Below are positions 55,152 to 63,383 of a DNA stretch of 64,000 bases, piece after piece (within the stretch, counting starts at the first letter, position 1; each line of letters starts with the position of its first letter). The notes under the pieces are model-generated. The model worked only from the letters and a program-made list of their open reading frames with translations. It had not been told where the DNA came from and did not search any database. Where the stretch lies: positions 2,914,001 to 2,978,000 of the forward strand of contig NZ_CP077107.1 in assembly GCF_019263745.1 (NCBI RefSeq), in the 5' to 3' direction. The stretch comes from Methanospirillum hungatei. GTDB lineage: Archaea > Halobacteriota > Methanomicrobia > Methanomicrobiales > Methanospirillaceae. A program made the position numbers and the translations under genes.

Positions 55152-55861
55152 TTAATTTTGATTCGGTAACTGTTGTAATACCGGTATATAATGATGTTCA
55201 GGCACTCAAAGATGCGGTGCCAAAAGTAATCCCTATTCTTTCATCTCTCACTTCGCAGTATGAACTCATTATAGCAGAAGATGCCAGCACTGATGGATCA
55301 GCAGAATGTGCGGCTGATTATGCACGAAATAATCCGAATATAATTCACCTCCACCGGAATGAACGGCTTGGAAGAGGATCAGCGCTTACTCTGGCCGCAT
55401 CCAAAGCACGAGGTGAGATTTTTTGTTACTTCGACGTTGATATGGCAACAGATATTTCACACCTTGAAGAACTTCTTAAACATATTAGAGAAGGATTTGA
55501 TATCGCAACAGGGTCTCGGTTGTTGCCTGAATCCAGGATTATAAGGAGCACCGGCCGTGAAATAAAAAGCAGAGGATACAACTTTCTGGTTCGGCTCTTT
55601 CTTCGAAGCACTCTCTCTGATCATCAATGCGGATTTAAAGCTTTTAGTATCTCTTCTATCCGCATGCTCCTGAAAGAAACAACAGATACTCATTGGTTCT
55701 GGGATACAGAAATTCTTGTCCGTGCACAAAAGAAGGGACTAAAAATTGCCGAGATTCCTGTTGTGTGGACAGAAGGTCAGGGGACAACGGTCAGATCTGG
55801 TGATATTTGGAAGATGGGGCGGGCAATTCTCCGGCTCTGGTGGCAACTTTATGTATCGTAA
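55148..55861 (+). CDS. Family 2 glycosyltransferase (dolichyl-phosphate sugar synthase type)
   Basis: A 237-residue GT2 enzyme. VVIPVYND, IIAEDASTDGS, and the DxD-type FDVDMATD (about residues 97-104) for metal and nucleotide-sugar binding are clear; there are no membrane helices in the C-terminus. It likely makes a polyprenyl-phosphate sugar. The start is a TTG within a TTGA overlap with the upstream stop; no ATG occurs until well inside the conserved fold. Confidence 0.9.
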   Translation: MINFDSVTVVIPVYNDVQALKDAVPKVIPILSSLTSQYELIIAEDASTDGSAECAADYARNNPNIIHLHRNERLGRGSALTLAASKARGEIFCYFDVDMATDISHLEELLKHIREGFDIATGSRLLPESRIIRSTGREIKSRGYNFLVRLFLRSTLSDHQCGFKAFSISSIRMLLKETTDTHWFWDTEILVRAQKKGLKIAEIPVVWTEGQGTTVRSGDIWKMGRAILRLWWQLYVS

Positions 55862-56807
55862 ATTCATCGCCATCTGTCTATCAGTTCTTCTGGCGGCAGC
55901 AATTCTGATCGTCATGGTAGTCCGTGTTTGGGATGACCTGGCTAATGCACTTGCCTATGTTCAGCCCCTCTTTCTCATTCCGGCATGTTTCATATGTCTT
56001 TTTGCCTGGGGTGTGCGGGGAAGTCGATATCAGGCGATACTAACACGGATGCAGGTCAGAATATCGTTCATCTTTGGTGTTGCCTGCATTTTCATATCAC
56101 AGACAGTAAATCTCATCGTACCTGCCCGTCTCGGAGATTTAATACGGGTTGTCCTTCTCAAACATGATTACGATGCGACCATATCGCAGGGGCTTTCTTC
56201 TATCGTGGTAGAGAGGGTATTTGATATCATATCAGTTGCGATTCTGGGGCTATGTGCCGTGGTGTTTGTGTTGAATGTTCCACCATGGATTCGAATGCTG
56301 CTCATCATCCCCTTGGTTCTTGGAGGGATTTTCTTCCTTGTTCTTCTCATAACGGGGACAGTCCGTACAAAGAATAAATACGTACAATATATTCTGACCA
56401 TGCTCGATGAGATGAGAAAAGCCTCTCTCACTCCCCGTTCTGCACTCATACTTGGTGCAACATCAATTCTTATCTGGATCCTTGACACTCTCATCTGTTA
56501 TCTGGTTGCGGTCATGTTCAGGCAGGAGATCCCCTTTGAAGTTGTCTTGCTTGCAGTGGTGGCCGGAAATCTTGTCAAAGCTGTCCCACTCACTCCTGGA
56601 GGGGTTGGAACCTATGAATTTGCTCTTGCTGTAATCTTTGAGCTTGCAGGAACCGCTCCTGCGGTTTCAACCCTTATTGCAGTCATTGATCACCTGATAA
56701 AAAACGGAATAACTCTGATAGGAGGAGCTCTCTCAATCCTGTATTTAGGAGACTGGGTGATACCTGAACTCAGTGCCAGTATCAAAAAGCGATTACGAGA
56801 TGAGTGA
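55851..56807 (+). CDS. Lysylphosphatidylglycerol synthase TM-type (UPF0104) flippase-like protein
   Basis: A 318-residue membrane protein with about eight helices. The segment VNLIVPARLGDLIRVVLL, SSIVVERVFDIIS and the later PLTPGGVGTYEFAL are the UPF0104/AglD-C-terminal marks. Such proteins are implicated in lipid-sugar flipping or in transfer. I chose the ATG that overlaps the GT2 gene by 11 bases; the longer open frame upstream runs through the GT2 coding region. Confidence 0.88.
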   Translation: MYRKFIAICLSVLLAAAILIVMVVRVWDDLANALAYVQPLFLIPACFICLFAWGVRGSRYQAILTRMQVRISFIFGVACIFISQTVNLIVPARLGDLIRVVLLKHDYDATISQGLSSIVVERVFDIISVAILGLCAVVFVLNVPPWIRMLLIIPLVLGGIFFLVLLITGTVRTKNKYVQYILTMLDEMRKASLTPRSALILGATSILIWILDTLICYLVAVMFRQEIPFEVVLLAVVAGNLVKAVPLTPGGVGTYEFALAVIFELAGTAPAVSTLIAVIDHLIKNGITLIGGALSILYLGDWVIPELSASIKKRLRDE

Positions 56808-56813
56808 TATCAA

Positions 56814-58907
56814 ATGATAGAATCCAGTCAGATCGTTGCTGTAATATCCTGGGTACTTCTGCTAATTTTTTTTCATCTTGCGCTTTATCCCTGGATTAAG
56901 GATTATCTTCCTGAAATAGCGGTTCCAGTTTCATGGACTGGAGGATTTATCCTCACAACTCTTGCTACCTGGTATGCGGTACTGAGTGGCCTTCCTGCTG
57001 GTATAGGAATCATTCCGGTTCTTATCATCTGCATCTGTACCTGTTATTATAAGAAAACTGGATTTTATCGCCAAATTCCTTTGGAATGGAGATATTACCT
57101 CCTCTTTTCTCTCGTTTTTGGAGCAATGCTCATTGTCCGGGCGTATAATCCGGATATTAATGGGGCCGAAAAGTTCATGGATCATGGATTTCTTGCTTCA
57201 ATCCTCCGGTCTCCTCTGGTCCCTCCACTCGATCCCTGGTTTGCAGGTGGTTTTTTGAATGTGTATTATTATCTGGGTCACTGGATGATAGCTACACCCG
57301 CCCTGATGGCAGGGATTCCTTCATATATTCTTTTCAATCTGGCGCTTCCGACTGTTGCTGCCCTTTCGGCGATAAATATTTACGGGGTTGGACACCTTGT
57401 ATTAAAAAGAACACGGCTTCTCCCCGTTCTTGCCTTTTTTATAGTAAATCCCTATTTTATTTACCTGGCTTTGTCTGGAACACGCTCGTTTACTCTTCTT
57501 TGGGATAGCAGCAGAGTCATTGAGAACACAATAAATGAATATCCTCTCTTTTCATTTTTATTCGGCGATGTACACGCTCATGTTTTGGGAATATTACCAC
57601 AGACATTTTTAGTCCTGATGGTGACTGCTGCACTTACCTATTGGACCAACAGTAACAAAAGCAGATTAACCATCCTGTTATTCACAGCACTTGGTCTGTC
57701 AATCGTGCCTGCAGTGAACAGTTGGGATGTTTTTATCTGGGCGCCGATGATTCTTGGAACCGGACTGTGGTTGATTTCAAAAGAATATCACATCTTCTAT
57801 CATTTAACACATCCAAAAGCCATTATTTTGAGATTGCTGACTGTTATTAAAGAAAGAGATTTTTCTCAAGCACTAGATCCTTGCCCTGTTGCCTTCTTTT
57901 ATCTGTTATTGGTTCCGGCAGCAAGTCTGATTCTCATCAGTCCACTCCTGTTTGGGATGCAATCCCCCGGTATTGAAGGGTTTGGTTTTGTGCATGCACC
58001 CTCAACTCTTCAACAATTTTTACTGGTCAATGGCTGGTTTTTCATCGGGTTTATTTTTTCACTCAGGACTCAAATGATGAAAGTTCCCTGGATTATTGTG
58101 GCAATAATCCCCTTTTTTTTGACCGGGTACATCTCTGCTGGTCTGGCAGGTCTGTTCCTGGTATTAGTTCTTCATCGCAGATCTGGTCCTGCTGATCTTC
58201 TTGCAGCTGGTGGTTTGGCCATTCTCCTCTTTTGTGAACTAATCTACTTGGTAGACAATATGGGAGAGGTATATTACCGGATGAACACGGTATTTAAACT
58301 CTATATTGGAGCATGGATTCTTTGTGGAACTGCAGCAGCTCTCATGGTGGGACGAGAGTGTGATATTTATTTTTCTGTTCACCCCGGATTAAAAAGCCGG
58401 ATTCTTCAATATACTGTAGTTATCATGCTCATCCTCTGCTTGATCATACCTCCTGTTATTGTCTCCACTATCCATGGTTCTCATACTCCTACTCTGGACG
58501 GGATGGCATGGTTGAAAGGAACTCACCAGGGAGATGCTGAGGCAATTACCTTCCTGCGAACACTTCCTGGATCCCATATTCTTGTGGAAGCAACCGGAGA
58601 TGATTACCAATATACCTCCCGGGTGTCTTCTTTTACAGGAGTTCCCACAATAATCGGATGGCAATTTCATGAATATATGTGGAGAGGTGACAATCCGAAA
58701 GGATGGTATGGTCAGCGGAGTAAAGATATACAGACCATCTATGAAGATCCTGATCAGACCATCAGGCTCATGAACCAATATAAAGCTGATCTGCTCTATG
58801 TCGGTCCGGTGGAACATGAGAAGTATGCAGTCTTACTTCCTCTGGAGGGTCTGCAGGAACTGTACAGGAACCGCGATGTTACCATCTATCATCACACACT
58901 TTCCTGA
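56814..58907 (+). CDS. YYY/DUF2298-domain GT-C-like membrane protein
   Basis: A 697-residue protein with about thirteen membrane helices. The segment GFLNVYYYLGHW holds the YYY motif that names this Chloroflexi/archaea domain; DPWFAGG precedes it and FLFGDVHAHVLG follows. A C-terminal soluble part (about 560-697) lies outside. It resembles GT-C transferases, and the last place in the glycan operon supports a role in moving a sugar to lipid or protein. It begins six bases after the flippase-like gene. Confidence 0.88.
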   Translation: MIESSQIVAVISWVLLLIFFHLALYPWIKDYLPEIAVPVSWTGGFILTTLATWYAVLSGLPAGIGIIPVLIICICTCYYKKTGFYRQIPLEWRYYLLFSLVFGAMLIVRAYNPDINGAEKFMDHGFLASILRSPLVPPLDPWFAGGFLNVYYYLGHWMIATPALMAGIPSYILFNLALPTVAALSAINIYGVGHLVLKRTRLLPVLAFFIVNPYFIYLALSGTRSFTLLWDSSRVIENTINEYPLFSFLFGDVHAHVLGILPQTFLVLMVTAALTYWTNSNKSRLTILLFTALGLSIVPAVNSWDVFIWAPMILGTGLWLISKEYHIFYHLTHPKAIILRLLTVIKERDFSQALDPCPVAFFYLLLVPAASLILISPLLFGMQSPGIEGFGFVHAPSTLQQFLLVNGWFFIGFIFSLRTQMMKVPWIIVAIIPFFLTGYISAGLAGLFLVLVLHRRSGPADLLAAGGLAILLFCELIYLVDNMGEVYYRMNTVFKLYIGAWILCGTAAALMVGRECDIYFSVHPGLKSRILQYTVVIMLILCLIIPPVIVSTIHGSHTPTLDGMAWLKGTHQGDAEAITFLRTLPGSHILVEATGDDYQYTSRVSSFTGVPTIIGWQFHEYMWRGDNPKGWYGQRSKDIQTIYEDPDQTIRLMNQYKADLLYVGPVEHEKYAVLLPLEGLQELYRNRDVTIYHHTLS

Positions 58908-58962
58908 AATCTGTCTACTTTTGGGGCATTTCACCCAAAAAACAGGGCCTGGTTTACGAACC

Positions 58963-58968
58963 TTTAAA
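58963..58968 (+). promoter_or_regulatory. L7Ae operon promoter (TATA box)
   Basis: TTTAAA stands about 94 bases before the L7Ae start. Transcription should begin near 58990-58995, which puts both leader hairpins (58999-59040) within the transcript. Confidence 0.5.
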
Positions 58969-58998
58969 CGCCCACAACCGTAACTTATATGGCACATT

Positions 58999-59043
58999 CG
59001 TCATCTGCTGATGAGTGATGACGGAGGGTCATGCCCCTCCTGA
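58999..59043 (+). promoter_or_regulatory. L7Ae leader with C/D-like elements (candidate K-turn)
   Basis: CGTCATC (58999-59005) pairs with GATGACG (59017-59023), and GGAGGG (59023-59028) pairs with CCCTCC (59035-59040). TGATGA occurs at 59009 and 59016 and CTGA at 59040, the box C and box D elements that form a kink-turn, the RNA motif bound by L7Ae. L7Ae is reported to bind a K-turn in its own mRNA leader in other archaea, so feedback control is plausible here. Confidence 0.5.
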
Positions 59044-59056
59044 ATGAGGTGAATTC

Positions 59057-59425
59057 ATGGCAAACTACGTTACCTTTGAAGTCTCTGAAGAGATCCAGAA
59101 TAAGGCTCTTGAAGCCGTCGAAGCCGCACGTGAAAGCGGAAAAATCAAAAAGGGCTCCAACGAAGCCACCAAGGCCATCGAGCGCGGCATCGCACAGTTG
59201 GTCCTTATTGGCGGAGATGTTGAACCTGCAGAGATCGTCATGCATCTTGGACCACTCTGCGATGAAAAGAAGATTCCGTACCTCTATATCAGCAAGCAGA
59301 ATGATATCGGCGCTGCTTGCGGACTGGAAGTCGGCTCTGCTGCTGCAGCTATCGTAAAGTCCGGAAAAGCAAAAGAGACCATCGATGAAATTGCTGCACA
59401 GATAGCAGCTCTCAAAGCTGAGTGA
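59057..59425 (+). CDS. rpl7ae: Ribosomal protein L7Ae (eL8), K-turn-binding
   Basis: A 122-residue RNA-binding protein of the large subunit, C/D and H/ACA sRNPs and RNase [28 protein letters not shown] and the helix with [14 protein letters not shown] are diagnostic. The ATG follows GAGGTGA. It leads the operon rpl7ae-rps28e-rpl24e-ndk. Confidence 0.97.
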   Translation: MANYVTFEVSEEIQNKALEAVEAARESGKIKKGSNEATKAIERGIAQLVLIGGDVEPAEIVMHLGPLCDEKKIPYLYISKQNDIGAACGLEVGSAAAAIVKSGKAKETIDEIAAQIAALKAE

Positions 59426-59430
59426 ATACC

Positions 59431-59634
59431 ATGGACGGAACGCCCGCTGAAGTAATCGAGGTTATCGGGTCAACCGGTATGCATGGAGAAGCCATGCAGG
59501 TTAAAGCCCGTATCCTTGATGGCCCGAACAAGGGGCGGATTATCACCCGCAACACGGTAGGACCGATCCGTGAAGGTGATGTTCTGATGCTCCTTGAGAC
59601 CGAACGTGAAGCAAAGAAACTTTCCCGGAGGTAA
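59431..59634 (+). CDS. rps28e: Ribosomal protein S28e (eS28)
   Basis: A 67-residue small-subunit protein with the typical [23 protein letters not shown]-type start, [18 protein letters not shown] centre and [10 protein letters not shown] end. The ATG at 59431 gives the normal N-terminus; an in-frame GTG at 59422 is not needed. It lies five bases after the L7Ae stop. Confidence 0.96.
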   Translation: MDGTPAEVIEVIGSTGMHGEAMQVKARILDGPNKGRIITRNTVGPIREGDVLMLLETEREAKKLSRR

Positions 59635-59639
59635 GAACT

Positions 59640-59831
59640 ATGATTGATACGCATATCTGTTCTTTCTGCGGTCTGCAGATGGAGCCTGGAACCGGGAAGA
59701 TGTATGTCAAGAAAGACGGACAGATTTTCTATTACTGCAGCACCAAGTGCCAGAAGAACCATAAGCTCGGACGTATCCCACGCCGTGTCAGATGGACCAC
59801 CGCTGGCCGGAAAGCTCTTGGCAAGGTATAA
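59640..59831 (+). CDS. rpl24e: Ribosomal protein L24e (eL24)
   Basis: A 63-residue large-subunit protein with a zinc finger built from CSFCG (8-12) and CSTKC (33-37); the basic tail [13 protein letters not shown] follows. Length and spacing are typical. It follows S28e by five bases. Confidence 0.97.
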   Translation: MIDTHICSFCGLQMEPGTGKMYVKKDGQIFYYCSTKCQKNHKLGRIPRRVRWTTAGRKALGKV

Positions 59832-59833
59832 CA

Positions 59834-60283
59834 ATGGAACGGACATTTCTGATGGTAAAGCCTGACGGAGTTCAGCGCGGACTTATCGGTGAAGTTATCA
59901 CCCGGTTTGAACGCCGTGGATTCAAGATGGTTGCCTCACGATTTGAACGGCTTCCAGATGCACGGGTTATGGAACACTATGCAGAACACGTGCAGAAACC
60001 TTTCTTCCCAGGTCTGAAGGCATACATCACTTCAGGACCCTGTTTCCTGATGGTATGGGAAGGAAAAGATATCGTGAAGATAAGCAGGGACATGATCGGA
60101 GCAACAAACCCTGCCGGTGCAGCACCTGGCACGATTCGTGGAGACTTTGCCCTTGAGATAGGGATGAACGTCATCCATGGCTCTGACTCTGTAGAAACTG
60201 CAAATCGCGAGATTGCTATTCATTTCAAACCGGAAGAACTTGTTTCATATACCCGGATTGATGAACAGTACCTCTACGAATAA
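59834..60283 (+). CDS. ndk: Nucleoside diphosphate kinase
   Basis: A 149-residue enzyme that balances NTP pools. KPDGVQRGL starts the fold, [18 protein letters not shown] holds the catalytic His (VIHGSDS), and the C-terminus is typical. It begins two bases after rpl24e, the usual archaeal order. In many relatives infB (aIF5B) follows; here a TPR lipoprotein does. A T-run follows the stop at 60287. Confidence 0.97.
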   Translation: MERTFLMVKPDGVQRGLIGEVITRFERRGFKMVASRFERLPDARVMEHYAEHVQKPFFPGLKAYITSGPCFLMVWEGKDIVKISRDMIGATNPAGAAPGTIRGDFALEIGMNVIHGSDSVETANREIAIHFKPEELVSYTRIDEQYLYE

Positions 60284-60385
60284 ATTTTTTTGATTGGCTT
60301 TTACCATTTTTTCCGGTACCTGAGATTTATCCCGGATATTTCAATACAAAAGAGAAGAATAGTAGTACCCGACTGGTGACCTGGG

Positions 60386-61144
60386 ATGACTGCACATAAA
60401 CCGATGATCATGAAGATGAGAGTCTGTCTGCTTGTATTTCTTCTGATAGCCGGATTAATTGCAGCCGGGTGTACCGAATCCGACCGCATCAGGGATCAGG
60501 CACGTTCTGCCTTTGAAGATGGGCGATATGCTGAATCTGTATCTCTGTATGATCAGGCGATCAGGATCTCCGGAACCGACAGTGAACTCTACTATCTGAA
60601 GGGTCTGGCTCTTTTTGAACTTGTCAGATATAAAGATGCCATCGATGCTTTTACTGCTGCAATTAGGGTCAAAGCGGATTATCCTGCAGCATGGTATTGG
60701 AAAGGTCGTGCCAGTTACATGATGGGCGATTATGATGAGGCAGTCAGATCTTTTTACAAGGCCATTGAACTTGATGAAGCAAATACAGAATACTGGTATT
60801 ATCGTGGTCTTGCTTTAAGTGGACGAGGCCAGTACGATCTTGCAGTTGCTCACTTTGATAAAATTCTCCTCATGGATCCGTCAATGGAAAAAGCCTGGAG
60901 TTCCCGGGGGTACGCTTTTGTCATGGAAAAGAATTATACAAATGCACTCGCTTCCTTTGAAAAGGCACTTACATTAAACTCAGCCAACGCAGAGAACTGG
61001 ATAAACAAAGCGTCTGTTCTCCGGGTTCTCGGTCGAAATGATGAAGCGGAAGTCGCAATAAATCAGGCAAACCTGCTTTATAAAAAACAGGGAGAAGATA
61101 TTGCACGTAAGATCCCAAAGACTCCCATCTCTGTTGTTCCCTGA
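60386..61144 (+). CDS. TPR lipoprotein (first of pair)
   Basis: A 252-residue lipoprotein: hydrophobic segment 13-26 and lipobox AAGC with Cys at 29. Residues about 35-235 are five to six TPR repeats (AESVSLYDQAI, YKDAIDAFTAAI, YDEAVRSFYKAI, YDLAVAHFDKIL, YTNALASFEKAL). It should work as a surface scaffold. The first ATG follows GGTGA by six bases; internal ATGs at 60404 and 60410 are alternatives. A similar gene follows after about 80 bp. Confidence 0.82.
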   Translation: MTAHKPMIMKMRVCLLVFLLIAGLIAAGCTESDRIRDQARSAFEDGRYAESVSLYDQAIRISGTDSELYYLKGLALFELVRYKDAIDAFTAAIRVKADYPAAWYWKGRASYMMGDYDEAVRSFYKAIELDEANTEYWYYRGLALSGRGQYDLAVAHFDKILLMDPSMEKAWSSRGYAFVMEKNYTNALASFEKALTLNSANAENWINKASVLRVLGRNDEAEVAINQANLLYKKQGEDIARKIPKTPISVVP

Positions 61145-61223
61145 CCAGAGAGGAAGACATTTCTTATTTCTCTGATAATGAATAAAAAGAATTGTGTATT
61201 CTGGCACCTGGAATGATATCGTC

Positions 61224-61934
61224 ATGAAGTTCGGTTCAACTGTTTTAATATCCCTGTCAGTATTGATGCTGATTCTCCTATGTGGATGTCTGGGATCAGA
61301 AGGATGGAGTGCGCAGGACTGGATTGAACAAGGGAACCGGTTCGCAAAAGACGGACTCTATATTGAAGCAGTTGATGCATACAGCAATTCCATTCGGCTT
61401 GATCCGGTAAATCCGAAAGTATGGACCTGGAGAGGTATTGCTCTTCAGCATCTGGAAAGGCAGCAGGAAGCCATGAATGACTTTGATGAAGCTATAAGGC
61501 TGAATCCGGATGAAAGTGGTGCCTGGCAGGGGAAAGCCTCTTCATACATTGAAGATGGCCAGTATAAACTGGCTATCAAAGCTGCAGAACGTTCATTGGA
61601 ACTTGCCGGGCCAGATGACAAAAAAGAGAATTCATACCTGCTCCTCGGTTTTGCCTATAATCGTCTTGAGAATTACGAGGATGCACTACTTAAGTTTGAT
61701 AAGGCTATTGAGATTGATCCTAAACGCATTGATCTATGGCAACATAAGGCATACACTCTGACAAAACTAGGCAGATTCATGGAAGTCCTCAAATGCTATG
61801 AGGTCATGACGGGAATTGATCCTGAAAACCCGGAGATATGGAATAAAAAAGGTGAGATTCACCTAGCACTTGGTCAGATAAATGAAGCAAATGAAGCTTT
61901 TACCTATGCGAAAAGCCTTATTGAAAGAAATTAA
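61224..61934 (+). CDS. TPR lipoprotein (second of pair)
   Basis: A 236-residue lipoprotein of the same type as its upstream neighbour: hydrophobic segment 6-20 with lipobox LCGC (Cys at 22), then TPR repeats from about 35 (YIEAVDAYSNSIRLDP, QEAMNDFDEAIRLNP, YKLAIKAAERSL, YEDALLKFDKAIEIDP). I chose ATG at 61224; an in-frame GTG at 61194 gives a poor signal. The pair likely came from tandem duplication. Confidence 0.82.
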   Translation: MKFGSTVLISLSVLMLILLCGCLGSEGWSAQDWIEQGNRFAKDGLYIEAVDAYSNSIRLDPVNPKVWTWRGIALQHLERQQEAMNDFDEAIRLNPDESGAWQGKASSYIEDGQYKLAIKAAERSLELAGPDDKKENSYLLLGFAYNRLENYEDALLKFDKAIEIDPKRIDLWQHKAYTLTKLGRFMEVLKCYEVMTGIDPENPEIWNKKGEIHLALGQINEANEAFTYAKSLIERN

Positions 61935-61935
61935 T

Positions 61936-61951
61936 AAAAAAACTGTTTTTT
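61936..61951 (+). terminator. A/T-tract terminator between convergent genes
   Basis: Seven A, CTG, then six T follow directly after the second TPR gene and reach the stop codon of the response regulator gene. Confidence 0.4.
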
Positions 61952-62513
61952 ATAGTCTGGATTCACCAAACAGGTTCAGAAGATCCTTTATATGTGCACC
62001 TGATTCCTGGAGAAGCGGTTCCTGTCCTGGGGTTAGCTCTGTTGCCTGAAGTTGACTAACGAGATCTTTGATCGCATGAAGATGAGTGATGACTTTTGTC
62101 CTGACATGGTCATGTTCTGCCGGAGGTGGAATATCCTTCTTTTTCCTGACTGATTCGCGAATTTTATAGGCAAGCTCAGTAAACTGTGCACGCGGATCAC
62201 CCCCTTTCTGTATGTAATAATCTGCCCCAGCGTTAAGAGCTTCAATTACCACATCTTCACGACCTCGTCCGGTGAAGATGATAAAAGGAATATGATTCCC
62301 ATTTTCACGGATCGCCCGTAAAAAGGCAAGTCCATTCATGACCGGCATTTCATAATCTGACACAACCGCATCAAAACTTTGCTCCTGAAGCATGGTAAGC
62401 CCTTCCTGGGCTGATAACACTGTGGTTACTGAAAACTCTCCATGACGCTCGAGAAAAGCACGGGCGATATCCAGTATTACCGGTTCATCATCAACAAGCA
62501 GGACAGATATCAT
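61950..62513 (-). CDS. Response regulator receiver protein
   Basis: A 187-residue protein. The receiver domain (about 1-120) has the acidic pair VDDEP, the phospho-acceptor Asp in VVSDYEMP (about residue 52), Thr in IFTGRG and Lys in YYIQKGG. The C-terminal ~60 residues are helical with no HTH, so it should signal by protein contact. No kinase gene is adjacent. An ATG at 62537 would add eight residues. Confidence 0.88.
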   Translation of the reverse strand: MISVLLVDDEPVILDIARAFLERHGEFSVTTVLSAQEGLTMLQEQSFDAVVSDYEMPVMNGLAFLRAIRENGNHIPFIIFTGRGREDVVIEALNAGADYYIQKGGDPRAQFTELAYKIRESVRKKKDIPPPAEHDHVRTKVITHLHAIKDLVSQLQATELTPGQEPLLQESGAHIKDLLNLFGESRL

Positions 62514-62594
62514 AGACAGACACTTATTGCCGCTCATGGTCTTTAATCATGGCGATTGTTCTAAAAAAAAAGAACCCGAAGGTCAGGGTGAGAT

Positions 62595-63383
62595 TTATGT
62601 ATAGATGAAATGGAGCAATGCAAATGTTGCAAGGATAACAATAACCAGCACTGCACAAATAACATCGCCTGCTCCAAAGATAAGTTTATGAAGCGGAAGT
62701 TTTTTTCTTGCCCTATATCCTCGCATATCAAGAGTCAAACCCAGAACCTGTGTTTTTGCAAGAGAATTTGCCACCAATGGGATCATGATAGGTTTCATAC
62801 TCCTGATCTTTCCTGATACTCCTGTCCCTGGATTATATCCTCTACATAATTGGGCTTCATGAATTCGTTTGGCCTCAAGCTGAAGGCTCGGGATGAACCG
62901 GAGAGCAATAAGCAGCATTAGTACGTAATCAACTGGCAGGCGGAATGCAAGCAGTCCGGTAACCAGGTCACTAGGTTTTGTGGCTATGACAAAAAGCTGG
63001 AATGCAGTTATCATCACGATAAACCGGAGCGATAAAATGACACCAAAAAGCAGTCCGCCAAGGGTTATCCCAAATCCTGCCACCGATGGTTCTGTTGAAG
63101 GAAGGATGGTAAAAAGCATATCGCCTTCTTGAACTGTCAGACTTGTCAGAAGGACGAGGAAAAATGACAACAGGATCAGAAACGGAACCTGGGAGATTAC
63201 TTCCTTGATTAATCCGGAGAATAATGCCCCAAACACCAAAACAACGATGAGGAAACAGAGAAAGGGAATCTGTGAAGACATAACACAGAGACCAACAATC
63301 AGGATTACCAGCAGAAGTTTCGTCACCGGATTGAGATGATGAAGCGGACTGTTCCCAGGAATATACTGAAGAATTTCACTCAT
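62595..63383 (-). CDS. ecfT: ECF transporter T component (EcfT/CbiQ)
   Basis: A 262-residue membrane protein with about six helices. The cytoplasmic coupling-helix motifs appear as RRIHEAQLCRGY-like (EAKRIHEAQLCRGY) and TLDMRGYRARKK, the two Ala/Gly-Arg-Gly-type sites that contact EcfA. It carries the vitamin or metal uptake module's scaffold role. Its ATG overlaps the upstream ecfA stop by four bases. Confidence 0.92.
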   Translation of the reverse strand: MSEILQYIPGNSPLHHLNPVTKLLLVILIVGLCVMSSQIPFLCFLIVVLVFGALFSGLIKEVISQVPFLILLSFFLVLLTSLTVQEGDMLFTILPSTEPSVAGFGITLGGLLFGVILSLRFIVMITAFQLFVIATKPSDLVTGLLAFRLPVDYVLMLLIALRFIPSLQLEAKRIHEAQLCRGYNPGTGVSGKIRSMKPIMIPLVANSLAKTQVLGLTLDMRGYRARKKLPLHKLIFGAGDVICAVLVIVILATFALLHFIYT

